From positions 1-64,000 of the forward strand of contig NZ_FXUL01000023.1 in the NCBI RefSeq assembly GCF_900182955.1: DNA of 64,000 nt. The letters are read 5' to 3'. Made by a program: the position numbers and the translations under genes. Below the pieces are notes generated by a model. It ran no database searches. It worked only from the letters and a program-made list of their open reading frames with translations, and was not told the DNA's origin. This document shows positions 33,085 through 41,230 of the stretch, piece after piece (position 1 is the first letter of the stretch; every line of letters begins with the position of its first letter). Source of the stretch: Noviherbaspirillum suwonense. GTDB taxonomy: Bacteria; Pseudomonadota; Gammaproteobacteria; Burkholderiales; Burkholderiaceae_D.

Positions 33085-33763
33085 ATACAAGATCCTGATG
33101 CACCTGCTGGCCGCGCTGGTGGCCGGCGGCCTGATCGGGCTGGAGCGCAGCTACCAGGGAAGGCCGGCAGGCTTCCGCACCCACGTGCTGGTCTGCGTGT
33201 CGGCCAGCATGCTGATGCTGGTGACGCTGTACCAGTCGGTCTGGTATGGCATGAGCGTCGCCCATGCGCCCAGCAGCACCGACCCGACGCGGATGGCGCA
33301 GGGCATCATGACCGGCATCGGCTTCCTCGGCGCCGGCGTCATCATGAAGGACGGTTTCTCGGTGCGCGGCCTGACCACCGCGGCGTCGATCTGGATCACG
33401 GCCGCGATCGGCATCCTTGCCGGCATCGGCTTCTACTTCCCGGTCATCGTGGCGACGGTGCTGACGGTGTCGGCGCTGTCCTTCTTCCGCTGGCTCGAAG
33501 GCGTACTGCCGTCGTATTACTATGCGCATCACGTGGTGCGATTCCAGCGCGGCGACGTGCTGGCCGAAGATCCGCTGCGCCAGCTCATCGAAGAGCATGG
33601 CTTTTCCATCGCCAACATGAGTTACGGCATGCAGGACGGCGGCCGCACCTTCGAGTACCGGATGGTCATCCGATCGCGCGACCGCGCCAACGTCAGCCAG
33701 CTGGTCGACTCCTGGCGCAGCATGAAGCATGGCGTGATCGAGTTCCGGATCGACCCTGCCTGA
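33068..33763 (+). CDS. MgtC/SapB family membrane protein, copy 1
   Basis: The protein has 231 residues. The N-terminal half has about four hydrophobic helices with the family motifs GGLIGLERSYQGRPAGFRTH and MTGIGFLGAGVIMKDG. A C-terminal ACT-like cytoplasmic domain (FEYRMVIRSRDRANVSQL) follows. MgtC proteins in other bacteria affect ATP synthase activity and growth in low magnesium or phosphate. It overlaps the regulator by 17 bases and precedes ugpQ by 20. A close paralogue lies at 36300-36989. Confidence 0.93.
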   Translation: MTDTVEYKILMHLLAALVAGGLIGLERSYQGRPAGFRTHVLVCVSASMLMLVTLYQSVWYGMSVAHAPSSTDPTRMAQGIMTGIGFLGAGVIMKDGFSVRGLTTAASIWITAAIGILAGIGFYFPVIVATVLTVSALSFFRWLEGVLPSYYYAHHVVRFQRGDVLAEDPLRQLIEEHGFSIANMSYGMQDGGRTFEYRMVIRSRDRANVSQLVDSWRSMKHGVIEFRIDPA

Positions 33764-33783
33764 CAGTTTTCAACCCAGGAGTA

Positions 33784-34542
33784 ATGCAAGTCATGTGGCC
33801 TTATCCCAGAATCATTGCGCATCGCGGCGGCGGCACGCTCGCCCCGGAAAACACCATCGCCGGCCTGCGCTGCGGCCTCGAGCACGGCTATCGTGCCGCC
33901 GAATTCGATGTGATGCTGTCCGCCGACGGCGTGCCGGTGCTGATGCATGACCCGGCGTTCGGCCGCACCGTGCCCGGCATCGGCAACGTGTCGGAAACCA
34001 GCGCCGCGCTGCTGGCGACGATGGACGCCGGCAGCTGGTTCGGCCCGAAGTTCGCCGGCGAGCCGGTGCCGAGCTTCGCAGAGGTGATCGCCTTCTGCCA
34101 CGAGAACGGCATCTGGATGAATGCCGAGATCAAGCCGTCCCCCGGCTATGCCGCCGAGACCGGCCGCGCCGCGGCGGCGCTGCTGAAGCAGGCGCTGGCG
34201 GAGCAGGGCGGGCAGCGGCTCATGCCGCTGTTCTCGTCCTTCTCGCCGGAAGCGCTGATGGCGGCCCGCGACATCGCGCCCGAGATCCCGCGCGGCCTGC
34301 TGATCGGCCAGGTGCCGGACGACTGGCAGGCGCGGCTCGAGCAGGTGGGCGCCACCGCGCTGCATACGAATTACAAGAACCTGAAGGAAGAGCAGGCCAA
34401 GGCCGTCAAGGACGCCGGGTTCGGCCTGTTCTGCTACACAGTGGACGACCCGGCGATTGCGCGGCGGCTGCTGGACTGGGGCGTCGATGCATTCTGCACC
34501 GACCGGGTGGACCTGATCGCCGCGGACTTCGCAACGCGCTGA
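33784..34542 (+). CDS. ugpQ: Glycerophosphodiester phosphodiesterase
   Basis: The protein has 252 residues. The GDPD signature AHRGGGTLAPENT, the metal-binding EFDVMLSADGVPVLMHD and MNAEIKPS are all intact. It splits glycerophosphodiesters into glycerol-3-phosphate and an alcohol. No signal peptide is seen, so it acts in the cytoplasm on diesters brought in by UgpBAEC, as in E. coli UgpQ. It is the last plus-strand gene of the cluster and converges on the HAD gene. Confidence 0.95.
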   Translation: MQVMWPYPRIIAHRGGGTLAPENTIAGLRCGLEHGYRAAEFDVMLSADGVPVLMHDPAFGRTVPGIGNVSETSAALLATMDAGSWFGPKFAGEPVPSFAEVIAFCHENGIWMNAEIKPSPGYAAETGRAAAALLKQALAEQGGQRLMPLFSSFSPEALMAARDIAPEIPRGLLIGQVPDDWQARLEQVGATALHTNYKNLKEEQAKAVKDAGFGLFCYTVDDPAIARRLLDWGVDAFCTDRVDLIAADFATR

Positions 34543-34563
34543 CGCGGCAGTGTGTCCTGGCGG

Positions 34564-35361
34564 CTAACGGCGCACGGCCAGCAGCCGCTGCGCCAGCTCG
34601 GCGAAACCGTCGCCGCCGCGCCCGTTGGTCACGTAGGCCGGCGGATGCGTCAGGTCGGCGGCAAATTCCGCCACGTTCGCCACGCCCACCGCCTGCGGGA
34701 AATAGCCGAACATCGGCTCGTCGTTGGGCGAGTCGCCGATGAAGAGATAACGCCGCCGCGCCTGGTCGAGGTCGATCGCATAGCGCTCCTGCATCATCCG
34801 CCGCGCCATGCTGAGCTTGTCGTAGTCGCCGAACCAGCCGTTGACATGGATGGAGCTGATCTTGGCCGTCATGCCGGCGGCGCGCATCAGCGCCGCGATG
34901 TGCTCGACCTCGCTCCTGGACAGCGCCGGCACGTCCTCGCAGAAGTCGATGGCGATGTCGGCGATGCGGCAGAACTGGTCGGACGCCAGCGCGCATCCGG
35001 GCACGGCCGCCAGGATGTCGGCGGCGACCACTTTCAGGCGGTAGGCATTGGCGGCGCGGGTGGCGTCGTCCACCAGGAAGCGCTGGCGCAGTTTCCTGGC
35101 CTCGTGGTCATGCCAGAAGTAGAACGCGCCATTCTCGCCGACCACCGCGTCGACCGGCCACATCCGGGCGAAGTGGTCGCACCAGCCCGCCGGACGGCCC
35201 GTGATCGGCACCACCAGCAGGCCGCTTTCGTGCAGCGCTTCGAGCGCCGAATAGGCATGCGCCGGCAGCCTGCCGTCGGTGGTCAGCGTGTCGTCGATGT
35301 CGAGAAACAGGCCCTCGATGTTTGCCAGGTCGGCATCGGGCAGGTCGTGCAGTGGCAGCAT
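34564..35361 (-). CDS. HAD-superfamily phosphatase (Cof/MPGP-like, class IIB)
   Basis: The protein has 265 residues. HAD motif I is FLDIDDTLTTDG, motif II is VPITGRPAG, and motif IV is in YLFIGDSPNDEPMFGYF. The large middle cap fits class IIB sugar phosphatases such as mannosyl-3-phosphoglycerate or sucrose phosphatase. The substrate is unknown. It is the distal gene of the glpD-mgtC-EEP minus-strand group, so a small phosphorylated polyol is plausible. Confidence 0.88.
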   Translation of the reverse strand: MLPLHDLPDADLANIEGLFLDIDDTLTTDGRLPAHAYSALEALHESGLLVVPITGRPAGWCDHFARMWPVDAVVGENGAFYFWHDHEARKLRQRFLVDDATRAANAYRLKVVAADILAAVPGCALASDQFCRIADIAIDFCEDVPALSRSEVEHIAALMRAAGMTAKISSIHVNGWFGDYDKLSMARRMMQERYAIDLDQARRRYLFIGDSPNDEPMFGYFPQAVGVANVAEFAADLTHPPAYVTNGRGGDGFAELAQRLLAVRR

Positions 35362-35416
35362 GCGAAAATCTTTCAGGCGTTTGTTTTAGTGGTTGTCGTG
35401 TTGTTGGCCGCGATGT

Positions 35417-36262
35417 TCATCGCAGTGTGAGGAGCACAGGCTGGTGGTCCGACGCCTGCGTGAGGCCATCGACCCGGACGTCGTCGATGCGCGGCAGCAG
35501 GTCGCCGGTCACGAAGATGAAGTCGCTGGCATAGGCGGCGGGCCACTGGTGGCGGTCGTAGATGCCCAGCGTCGGCGGATGCGCAATGCCCGGCCAGCGG
35601 GCAGTCCAGGCGTCATGCAGCGGCAGGCTGCCGTCGGCGTAGGGCTGCCGCAGCAGCGCATGCAGCGGGTCGTCGGGCTTGAAGTTGAAGTCGCCGGTGA
35701 TGATGGCGGTGGCCGGCCGCGGCAGGCTGCGGTAGGTGCCCTCGCTGCGGTCGAGTTCGATGAATGAACGGGCGTCCGCGCAGGCTTCGGCATGCAGCGC
35801 GCGCACCGCTTCGAGCTGCGCCGGGCGCTGCAGCGCCGAATAATATTCGAGGTGGGTGGTCATCACGCGCACCAGGCCGAACGGCGCCTCGAGCACGGCT
35901 TCGAGCAGCAGGCGGCGCATGTTCCGCGTCGACGGGTCGGGCGGCGCCGGCAGCAGGTGCCGGTAGACCTGCCGCACCGGCAGCCGCGACAGGATCATGT
36001 TGCCGAAGCGGCGCCGGCGCTGGCCGTCCGGCAGGTCGATGGCGACGCCTTCAACCGCGGTATAGCCCGGCAGCAGCGCCGCCAGCGCGGCGAACTGGTC
36101 GCGGTCGTCATTGTCCTTCAGCGCCGGAAAGTTGTCGGCGACTTCCTGCAGGCACAGCACGTCGAAGTCGGCCAGCGCGCGCGCATGGTCGACGATGCGC
36201 GCCAGGTCCACGCGGCCGTCGCAGCCGCGGCCCCACTGGATGTTCCAGGTGATCAGGCGCAT
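35417..36262 (-). CDS. Endonuclease/exonuclease/phosphatase family protein
   Basis: The protein has 281 residues with the four EEP motifs: TWNIQWGRG, LCLQEVADN, ITGDFNFKPDDP and the terminal SDHQPVLLTL. The fold covers DNA repair nucleases, sphingomyelinases and inositol phosphatases. There is no signal peptide. The ATG at 36262 is set at the start of homology. It is 37 bases downstream of the second mgtC-like gene in a glycerophospholipid-related cluster, so a phosphodiesterase role is as likely as a nuclease role. Confidence 0.88.
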   Translation of the reverse strand: MRLITWNIQWGRGCDGRVDLARIVDHARALADFDVLCLQEVADNFPALKDNDDRDQFAALAALLPGYTAVEGVAIDLPDGQRRRRFGNMILSRLPVRQVYRHLLPAPPDPSTRNMRRLLLEAVLEAPFGLVRVMTTHLEYYSALQRPAQLEAVRALHAEACADARSFIELDRSEGTYRSLPRPATAIITGDFNFKPDDPLHALLRQPYADGSLPLHDAWTARWPGIAHPPTLGIYDRHQWPAAYASDFIFVTGDLLPRIDDVRVDGLTQASDHQPVLLTLR

Positions 36263-36299
36263 CGGATGTCTCCGCGGGATAGGGCGGCTGCGCGGGTCG

Positions 36300-36989
36300 T
36301 CATGCCGGCTCGATGCGGAATTCGAGCACGCTGCCGTTGGCCTTGTGCCATGTCTGCGCGAGGCGAGTCGCATTTTCGCGGTCGCGCGAGCGGATCACCA
36401 TCCGGTACTCGAAGACCCGTCCCGACTCTTCCATGCTGTAGCTCATGTTGGCGATGGAAAAGCCATGCTCGGTAATGAGGTCGCGCAGCGCATCCTCGGT
36501 CATCACGCTGGCGCAGGAAAAGCGCACTACGTGCAGCGCATAGTAATAAGCCGGCAGGATGCGCTCGATCCAGCGGAAGATGGACAGCGCGGCAATGGTC
36601 AGCACCGTGACCACGATGACGGGAAAATAGAAACCGATGCCGGCCAGGATGCCGATCGCGGCGGTGATCCAGATCGACGCCGCGGTGGTCAGGCCGCGCA
36701 CCGAGAGGCCGTCCTTCATGATGACGCCGGCGCCGAGGAAGCCGATGCCGGTCATGATGCCCTGCGCCATCCGCGTCGGGTCGGTGCGCACGGTGTCGGC
36801 CAGCGGCGCGATGTACCAGACCGACTGGTACAGGGTCACCAGCATCAGCATGCTGGACGACACGCAGACCAGCACGTGGGTCCTGAAGCCGGCCGGACGC
36901 CCGTGGTAGCTGCGCTCCAGCCCGATCAGGCCGCCCGCGCAGAGCGCGGTCAGCAGGTGCAGCAGGATGCTTTCATTCAGGGCGTTCAT
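36300..36989 (-). CDS. MgtC/SapB family membrane protein, copy 2
   Basis: The protein has 229 residues. It has the same motifs as copy 1 (GGLIGLERSYHGRPAGFRTH, MTGIGFLGAGVIMKDG) and the same C-terminal ACT-like region (FEYRMVIRSRDRENATRL). Long identical runs in the membrane half show that the two copies are recent or constrained paralogues. The ATG overlaps the glpD stop by four bases, so it is coupled to glpD as copy 1 is coupled to the regulator and ugpQ. Confidence 0.93.
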   Translation of the reverse strand: MNALNESILLHLLTALCAGGLIGLERSYHGRPAGFRTHVLVCVSSSMLMLVTLYQSVWYIAPLADTVRTDPTRMAQGIMTGIGFLGAGVIMKDGLSVRGLTTAASIWITAAIGILAGIGFYFPVIVVTVLTIAALSIFRWIERILPAYYYALHVVRFSCASVMTEDALRDLITEHGFSIANMSYSMEESGRVFEYRMVIRSRDRENATRLAQTWHKANGSVLEFRIEPA

Positions 36990-38506
36990 GCTGAAAACGG
37001 CGTGATCCTGCTGTTCTCCATGTAACGGGCGAAGTGATCGCGCTGCTGCGGCGTCATGTGCAGGCCGGCCTTGGTGCGGCGCCACAGGATGTCGCCGGCC
37101 TCCTGGGCCCATTCATGCTCGATCAGGTAACGCACCTCGCGTTCATACAGCCTGCCGCCGAAGTGCTCGCCGAGGTCGGCAGGCTTGCGGGCGTCGCCCA
37201 GTATCTCGATGGCATTGCTGCCGTGGCGCTGCATCAGCGCGGTCAGCAGCGATTCCGGCATGTCCGGGTAGCGCTGGGTCAGCTGCGGCAGGAAGGCGGC
37301 CTGGCCGCCGGGCGGCAGGTCGCCGCCGGGAAGCGCTTCCGACCCGGTCCACTTGCCGTTGGCGCCGCCCATCCACGGCGCGAGCTTGTCGAGCGCCGCT
37401 TCGGCCAGCTTGCGGTAGGTCGTGATCTTGCCGCCGTAGACCGACAGCTGCGGCACGTTGACCTCGCCGTCCTCCAGCACCAGCGTGTAGTCGCGGGTGA
37501 CCGCGGACGGGTCCTCGCTGCCGTCGTCGTACAGCGGGCGGATGCCGCTGTAGCTCCAGACGACCTGGTCCGGCGTCACCGGCTTGGCCGAGTAGCGGCT
37601 GACCTGGCTGCACAGGTAGTCGAGCTCCTGCTGGCTGATCGCGCCGCCCTCGCTGATGCTGTTGACCACCATGTCGGTGGTGCCGATCAGCGTGAAATCG
37701 CGCTCGTAGGGAATCATGAAGATGATGCGCTTGCCGCTGTCCTGCACGATGTACGCATGGTCGCCTTCGTACAGCTTGGGCACCACGATATGGCTGCCCT
37801 TGACCAGCCGTACGCTGGCCTTGGTGCGCGCATGGCCCAGCGTGCCGGCGACCTGGCTAACCCAGGGGCCGGCCGCGTTGACCAGCATGCGGGCGCGCAC
37901 GGTCTGGCGCTGCTGCGTGGCCGTGTCTTCCAGTTCCGCGTGCCACAGGCCGCCGTCGCGACGGGCGCTGATGAAGCGGGTGCGCGGCAGGATGCTTGCG
38001 CCATGCTCGGCCGCCGAACGCAGGTTCAGCAGCACCAGCCTGGCGTCGTCGACCCAGGCGTCGGAATAGATGTAGCCCTTGTGGAACTCGGTCTTGAGCC
38101 CGGCGCCGTACGGCGTGCGCAGCAGGTCGATGCCCTTGGAGCGGGGCAGGGTGGTCTTGCCGCCCAGCCTGTCGTACATCAGCAGGCCGGCGCGGATCAT
38201 CCAGCCCGGCCGCAGGCCCTTGGCATGCGGCATCACGAAGCGCAGCGGCCAGGCGATGTGCGGCGCTATCTTCAGCAGCACCTCGCGCTCTGCCAGCGCT
38301 TCGCCCACCAGCCTGAATTCGTAATGTTCGAGATAGCGCAGGCCGCCATGGATCAGCTTGGTGCTGGCCGATGAAGTCGCGCTGGCGAAGTCGTTCTGCT
38401 CGCACAGCGCGACCGACAGACCGCGGCCTGCGGCGTCGCGTGCGATGCCGGCGCCGTTGATGCCGCCGCCGACGATCAGCATGTCAACCTGGGAGGGAAT
38501 ATGCAT
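36986..38506 (-). CDS. glpD: Glycerol-3-phosphate dehydrogenase (FAD-dependent, aerobic)
   Basis: The protein has 506 residues. The FAD dinucleotide motif is MLIVGGGINGAGIARDAAGRG, here running from about residue 9, and TSSASTKLIHGGLRYLE is a GlpD signature. The C-terminal cap domain is present. It oxidises glycerol-3-phosphate to dihydroxyacetone phosphate at the inner membrane and feeds electrons to quinone. The ATG at 38506 is used; an in-frame TTG at 38524 would add six residues, and neither start has a strong ribosome site. Its promoter matches that of ugpB. Confidence 0.96.
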   Translation of the reverse strand: MHIPSQVDMLIVGGGINGAGIARDAAGRGLSVALCEQNDFASATSSASTKLIHGGLRYLEHYEFRLVGEALAEREVLLKIAPHIAWPLRFVMPHAKGLRPGWMIRAGLLMYDRLGGKTTLPRSKGIDLLRTPYGAGLKTEFHKGYIYSDAWVDDARLVLLNLRSAAEHGASILPRTRFISARRDGGLWHAELEDTATQQRQTVRARMLVNAAGPWVSQVAGTLGHARTKASVRLVKGSHIVVPKLYEGDHAYIVQDSGKRIIFMIPYERDFTLIGTTDMVVNSISEGGAISQQELDYLCSQVSRYSAKPVTPDQVVWSYSGIRPLYDDGSEDPSAVTRDYTLVLEDGEVNVPQLSVYGGKITTYRKLAEAALDKLAPWMGGANGKWTGSEALPGGDLPPGGQAAFLPQLTQRYPDMPESLLTALMQRHGSNAIEILGDARKPADLGEHFGGRLYEREVRYLIEHEWAQEAGDILWRRTKAGLHMTPQQRDHFARYMENSRITPFSA

Positions 38507-38580
38507 GGTAGCTGCGTCCGTCAATAAAGATCAGTCAATGAGGGGTCACGCCGGCATGAATTTCTATTCAGAAACTACAG

Positions 38581-38663
38581 GTGAACAGATGTGCCGAGCC
38601 TATGAATTTCTGTAAATATACGCCGATTTGAACGGATGTGCAATGTGTCTGAAACAATGTGCA
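38581..38663 (-). promoter_or_regulatory. Three operator boxes at the glpD promoter
   Basis: Read on the minus strand, the boxes are TGCACATTGTTTCAG (38663-38649), TGCACATCCGTTCAA (38642-38628) and GGCACATCTGTTCAC (38595-38581). The first two are 21 bp apart, as at ugpB, and the middle one overlaps the -35. The third lies in the leader downstream of the promoter and could support looping or a roadblock. Confidence 0.75.
38615..38643 (-). promoter_or_regulatory. glpD promoter
   Basis: On the minus strand TTGCAC (38643-38638) and TATATT (38620-38615) are 17 bp apart. Both hexamers and the spacing are identical to the ugpB promoter. Confidence 0.75.
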
Positions 38664-38838
38664 AGCGTTGTCGAAAAGAATGCGCTTGTAGGGATTGTCC
38701 GACCCGCATTCCTCCTGTTGGCTGATTGTTGGCAGGCACTTCGGTGCCGATAATCCGGGGACTAGTTGGCCCAGGCCAATCCATATGCCGGCGACGCTGC
38801 TACAACGATGCCGCCAGTGCCGAGGAAGAGACGAAACC

Positions 38839-40305
38839 ATGCTGAACCAGCCGATGCAGTTGAGTGAACAAATCCATTACAGGCAGCCTGACCGGGCCGC
38901 GCCGGCCACGCCGCTGCGTCGGCTGTACCGCGACCTGATGCGCGACGAGCCGTCGGCGCGGGCGGTGGACGATGCCGATGCATACCTGCGCAAGCAGCTT
39001 GCCGCGACCGACGCGCTGGAGTCCGACCTCCCGGCGGACATCGACGATATTTCCGACTGGATCGTGCATAACACCGCGCTGGTCGGCGAGCAGTACCGCA
39101 AGTACCTGCAGGATCGCAAGGCCGGCGGCCCGCGCCAATATTTTTCGAACAAGTCGCATGCACTGTATTTCCTGAAATCGGTCGCGCCGACCAAGCTTGT
39201 CGACGGCGCCTGGCTGTACGGCCTGGTGCCGCACTGGAACGACGCCCGCTTCACCGCGCTGATCCGCATCTATCTCGAGGAACTGGGCGACGGCGTGCCG
39301 GACAAGAACCATGTGCTGCTGTTCAAGCGCCTGCTGTCGACCCACGGCTGCGACCGCTGGGAAAACCTGAGCGAGGATCATTACGTGCAGGGCGTGCTGC
39401 AGCTGGCGCTGGCGCGCCATGCAGGCAATTTCCTGCCGGAAGTCATCGGTTTCAACCTGGGCTACGAACAGCTGCCGCTGCACCTGCTGATCTGCGCATA
39501 CGAACTGAATGAACTGGGCATCGACCCGACCTATTTCACGCTGCATGTGACCGTCGACAATGCCGACACCGGCCATGCGCGCAAGGCGCTCGAGGGCCTG
39601 CTCGAAACCATGCCGCGCATCGGCGACCGCGCCAGCTTCATGGCCCGCGTGGCGCGCGGCTACAAGCTCAACATGCTGGGCGCCGGCACCAACTCGGTCA
39701 TCGACGAATTCGACATCGACCGCGAGATCGTCGCGCTGTTCGCGGAAAAAAGCGTGGTCGGCAAGGAAGCGCATTCGGACTACTGCCGTATCGGCGGCCG
39801 TGCGATCAACGACTGGCTGGCCGACCCGGCGCAGATTCCCGCCTTCCTCGATGCGCTGGTCGAACGCGACTGGATCCGTCGCGGCCAGGATCCGCAGAAC
39901 AGCCGCTTCTGGCGCTTGCTGCAGGGGGAGCGTGCCGAGATGTTCGGCGTGTTCTCCGCCTACGAGCAGCAGGTGATCTACGACTGGATCGCCGACGGCT
40001 GGGAAGGTGCGCAGCGCCGCCAGATCAGCTTCCGCGCCCGCCAGCGGCTGATGGACACGCTGGGCGAGCCGGCGCAGATCGGCTGGCATGGCGTGCGCGG
40101 CGTGCTGCGCAACCCGGCGCAGCGCAGCGCGGCCGAGGACCAGACCGACTTCAATGTCGAGCTCCGCACGCTGGAGGAAACCCTGGCCGGCATGGAAAGC
40201 CGGGACGAGGCGATGCGACTGCTGACCAAGCTGATGTCGCCGGCCAGCCACCACAGTCCGGCCGGCCTGATGGCCACGCGCATCTACAGCCGCATGCTGG
40301 GATAA
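38839..40305 (+). CDS. Heme-oxygenase-like diiron oxidase/oxygenase (iron-containing redox enzyme family)
   Basis: The protein has 488 residues. The central region (about 140-250) fits the Haem_oxygenas_2/HOLDO fold. Likely metal ligands are Glu148, His158, Glu210, His215, Glu222 and the later cluster H236-x3-D240-x2-D243-x2-H246 in YFTLHVTVDNADTGHA. The family includes enzymes that cleave C-C or C-N bonds or make alkenes. A long C-terminal region (260-488) with predicted helices is not accounted for. It is a monocistronic gene with no biosynthetic partners, so the reaction cannot be named. The ATG at 38839 follows AGGAAGAG. Confidence 0.7.
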   Translation: MLNQPMQLSEQIHYRQPDRAAPATPLRRLYRDLMRDEPSARAVDDADAYLRKQLAATDALESDLPADIDDISDWIVHNTALVGEQYRKYLQDRKAGGPRQYFSNKSHALYFLKSVAPTKLVDGAWLYGLVPHWNDARFTALIRIYLEELGDGVPDKNHVLLFKRLLSTHGCDRWENLSEDHYVQGVLQLALARHAGNFLPEVIGFNLGYEQLPLHLLICAYELNELGIDPTYFTLHVTVDNADTGHARKALEGLLETMPRIGDRASFMARVARGYKLNMLGAGTNSVIDEFDIDREIVALFAEKSVVGKEAHSDYCRIGGRAINDWLADPAQIPAFLDALVERDWIRRGQDPQNSRFWRLLQGERAEMFGVFSAYEQQVIYDWIADGWEGAQRRQISFRARQRLMDTLGEPAQIGWHGVRGVLRNPAQRSAAEDQTDFNVELRTLEETLAGMESRDEAMRLLTKLMSPASHHSPAGLMATRIYSRMLG

Positions 40306-40438
40306 GGGCCGATAAGGGGCCGCGGCGCGGGAGACGGAATGTCCCGCGCGCCGTGGGCCTTGCCAGGCGAGCCGCGCCGGAAACGGCCGACAGCCGCCAT
40401 GCGCAGGCTGGCGGGCCTTGCAGTATCATCGAGCGATC

Positions 40439-41203
40439 ATGTACCTGATCAACAATAAAACCGGTTTGCCCGAGCCGCTGCCCGAGGACGAAGAGCCGCC
40501 TGCCAAGGTGGCGAAGCCGGCCCGGAGTGGCAGCAGTTTTTCCGGAAACAGCCTGTCGCGCAAGAAAGCCGCGCCCATTCCCGGCGAATACAGCCGCACG
40601 TCCGACCGCAAGCCGCGCAAGAGCGCGCCCCCCGCCGTCCCCGGCGAAATCACCCGCACATCCGACCGCAAGCGCACGCCGACCGCCCGTCCCGAGCCTG
40701 GCGCGAAGCGCGAGAAACCGGCGCAGTCGGCCAAGTCCTACGCAGTCTGGCTGCTGGCGCGGCAGGATTACAGCGCCGCCAGCCTGCGCCGCAAGCTGTC
40801 CTCGCGCGGCTACGACGACAGCGAGGTCGATGGCGCAATGGGCTTTGTCATCGACAACCGCTACCAGGACGACCAGCGCTTCGCCGAGCAGCGTTCGCGC
40901 GGCTCGGAAAACCGGGCCGGCAACCTGCGCATCGAGATGACGCTGCGGCAGAAGGGCATCGACGCCGGCCTCGCGAAAAGCCAGGTGCAGCAGCTCGCGC
41001 CCGAAGAGGAGCGCGTGCTGCATGCGGTGGGGAAATTCCGCGACCAGGTCAGGAAAGGCGGGATGACGCAGGAACTGAAAACCAAGATCTACCGCTTCCT
41101 TGCCTACCGCGGCTTTTCGTCCAGGGCCATCCGCGCCGGCATCGAGTCGCTGGGCGTGGACGGCGCATGGGCCGAGGACGCCGGCGACGAAAGCCTGGAC
41201 TGA
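40439..41203 (+). CDS. recX: RecX family regulator with a repeat-containing N-terminal extension
   Basis: The protein has 254 residues, clearly longer than typical RecX (about 150). RecX caps RecA filaments and limits recombination. The conserved core is the C-terminal 155 residues (YAVWLLARQDYSAASLRRKL, FVIDNRYQDDQRFAEQ and the basic three-helix repeats). The N-terminal 95 residues are low complexity and contain two copies of a PGE-x-x-RTSDRK unit. recA is not adjacent. The ATG at 40439 is the first in frame near homology. Confidence 0.88.
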   Translation: MYLINNKTGLPEPLPEDEEPPAKVAKPARSGSSFSGNSLSRKKAAPIPGEYSRTSDRKPRKSAPPAVPGEITRTSDRKRTPTARPEPGAKREKPAQSAKSYAVWLLARQDYSAASLRRKLSSRGYDDSEVDGAMGFVIDNRYQDDQRFAEQRSRGSENRAGNLRIEMTLRQKGIDAGLAKSQVQQLAPEEERVLHAVGKFRDQVRKGGMTQELKTKIYRFLAYRGFSSRAIRAGIESLGVDGAWAEDAGDESLD

Positions 41204-41230
41204 GGTCAGTCCCGCTTTCCGGCCGGCTGG

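Larger units (their letters stand above)
38507..38838. other. 332-bp intergenic region between glpD and the HOLDO gene
   Basis: The region is AT-richer than its neighbours. It holds the glpD promoter (38615-38643) and three copies of the operator box. No small gene is seen. The part from about 38700 to 38838 must contain the promoter of the plus-strand gene, but no clear -35/-10 pair was found. Confidence 0.6.
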
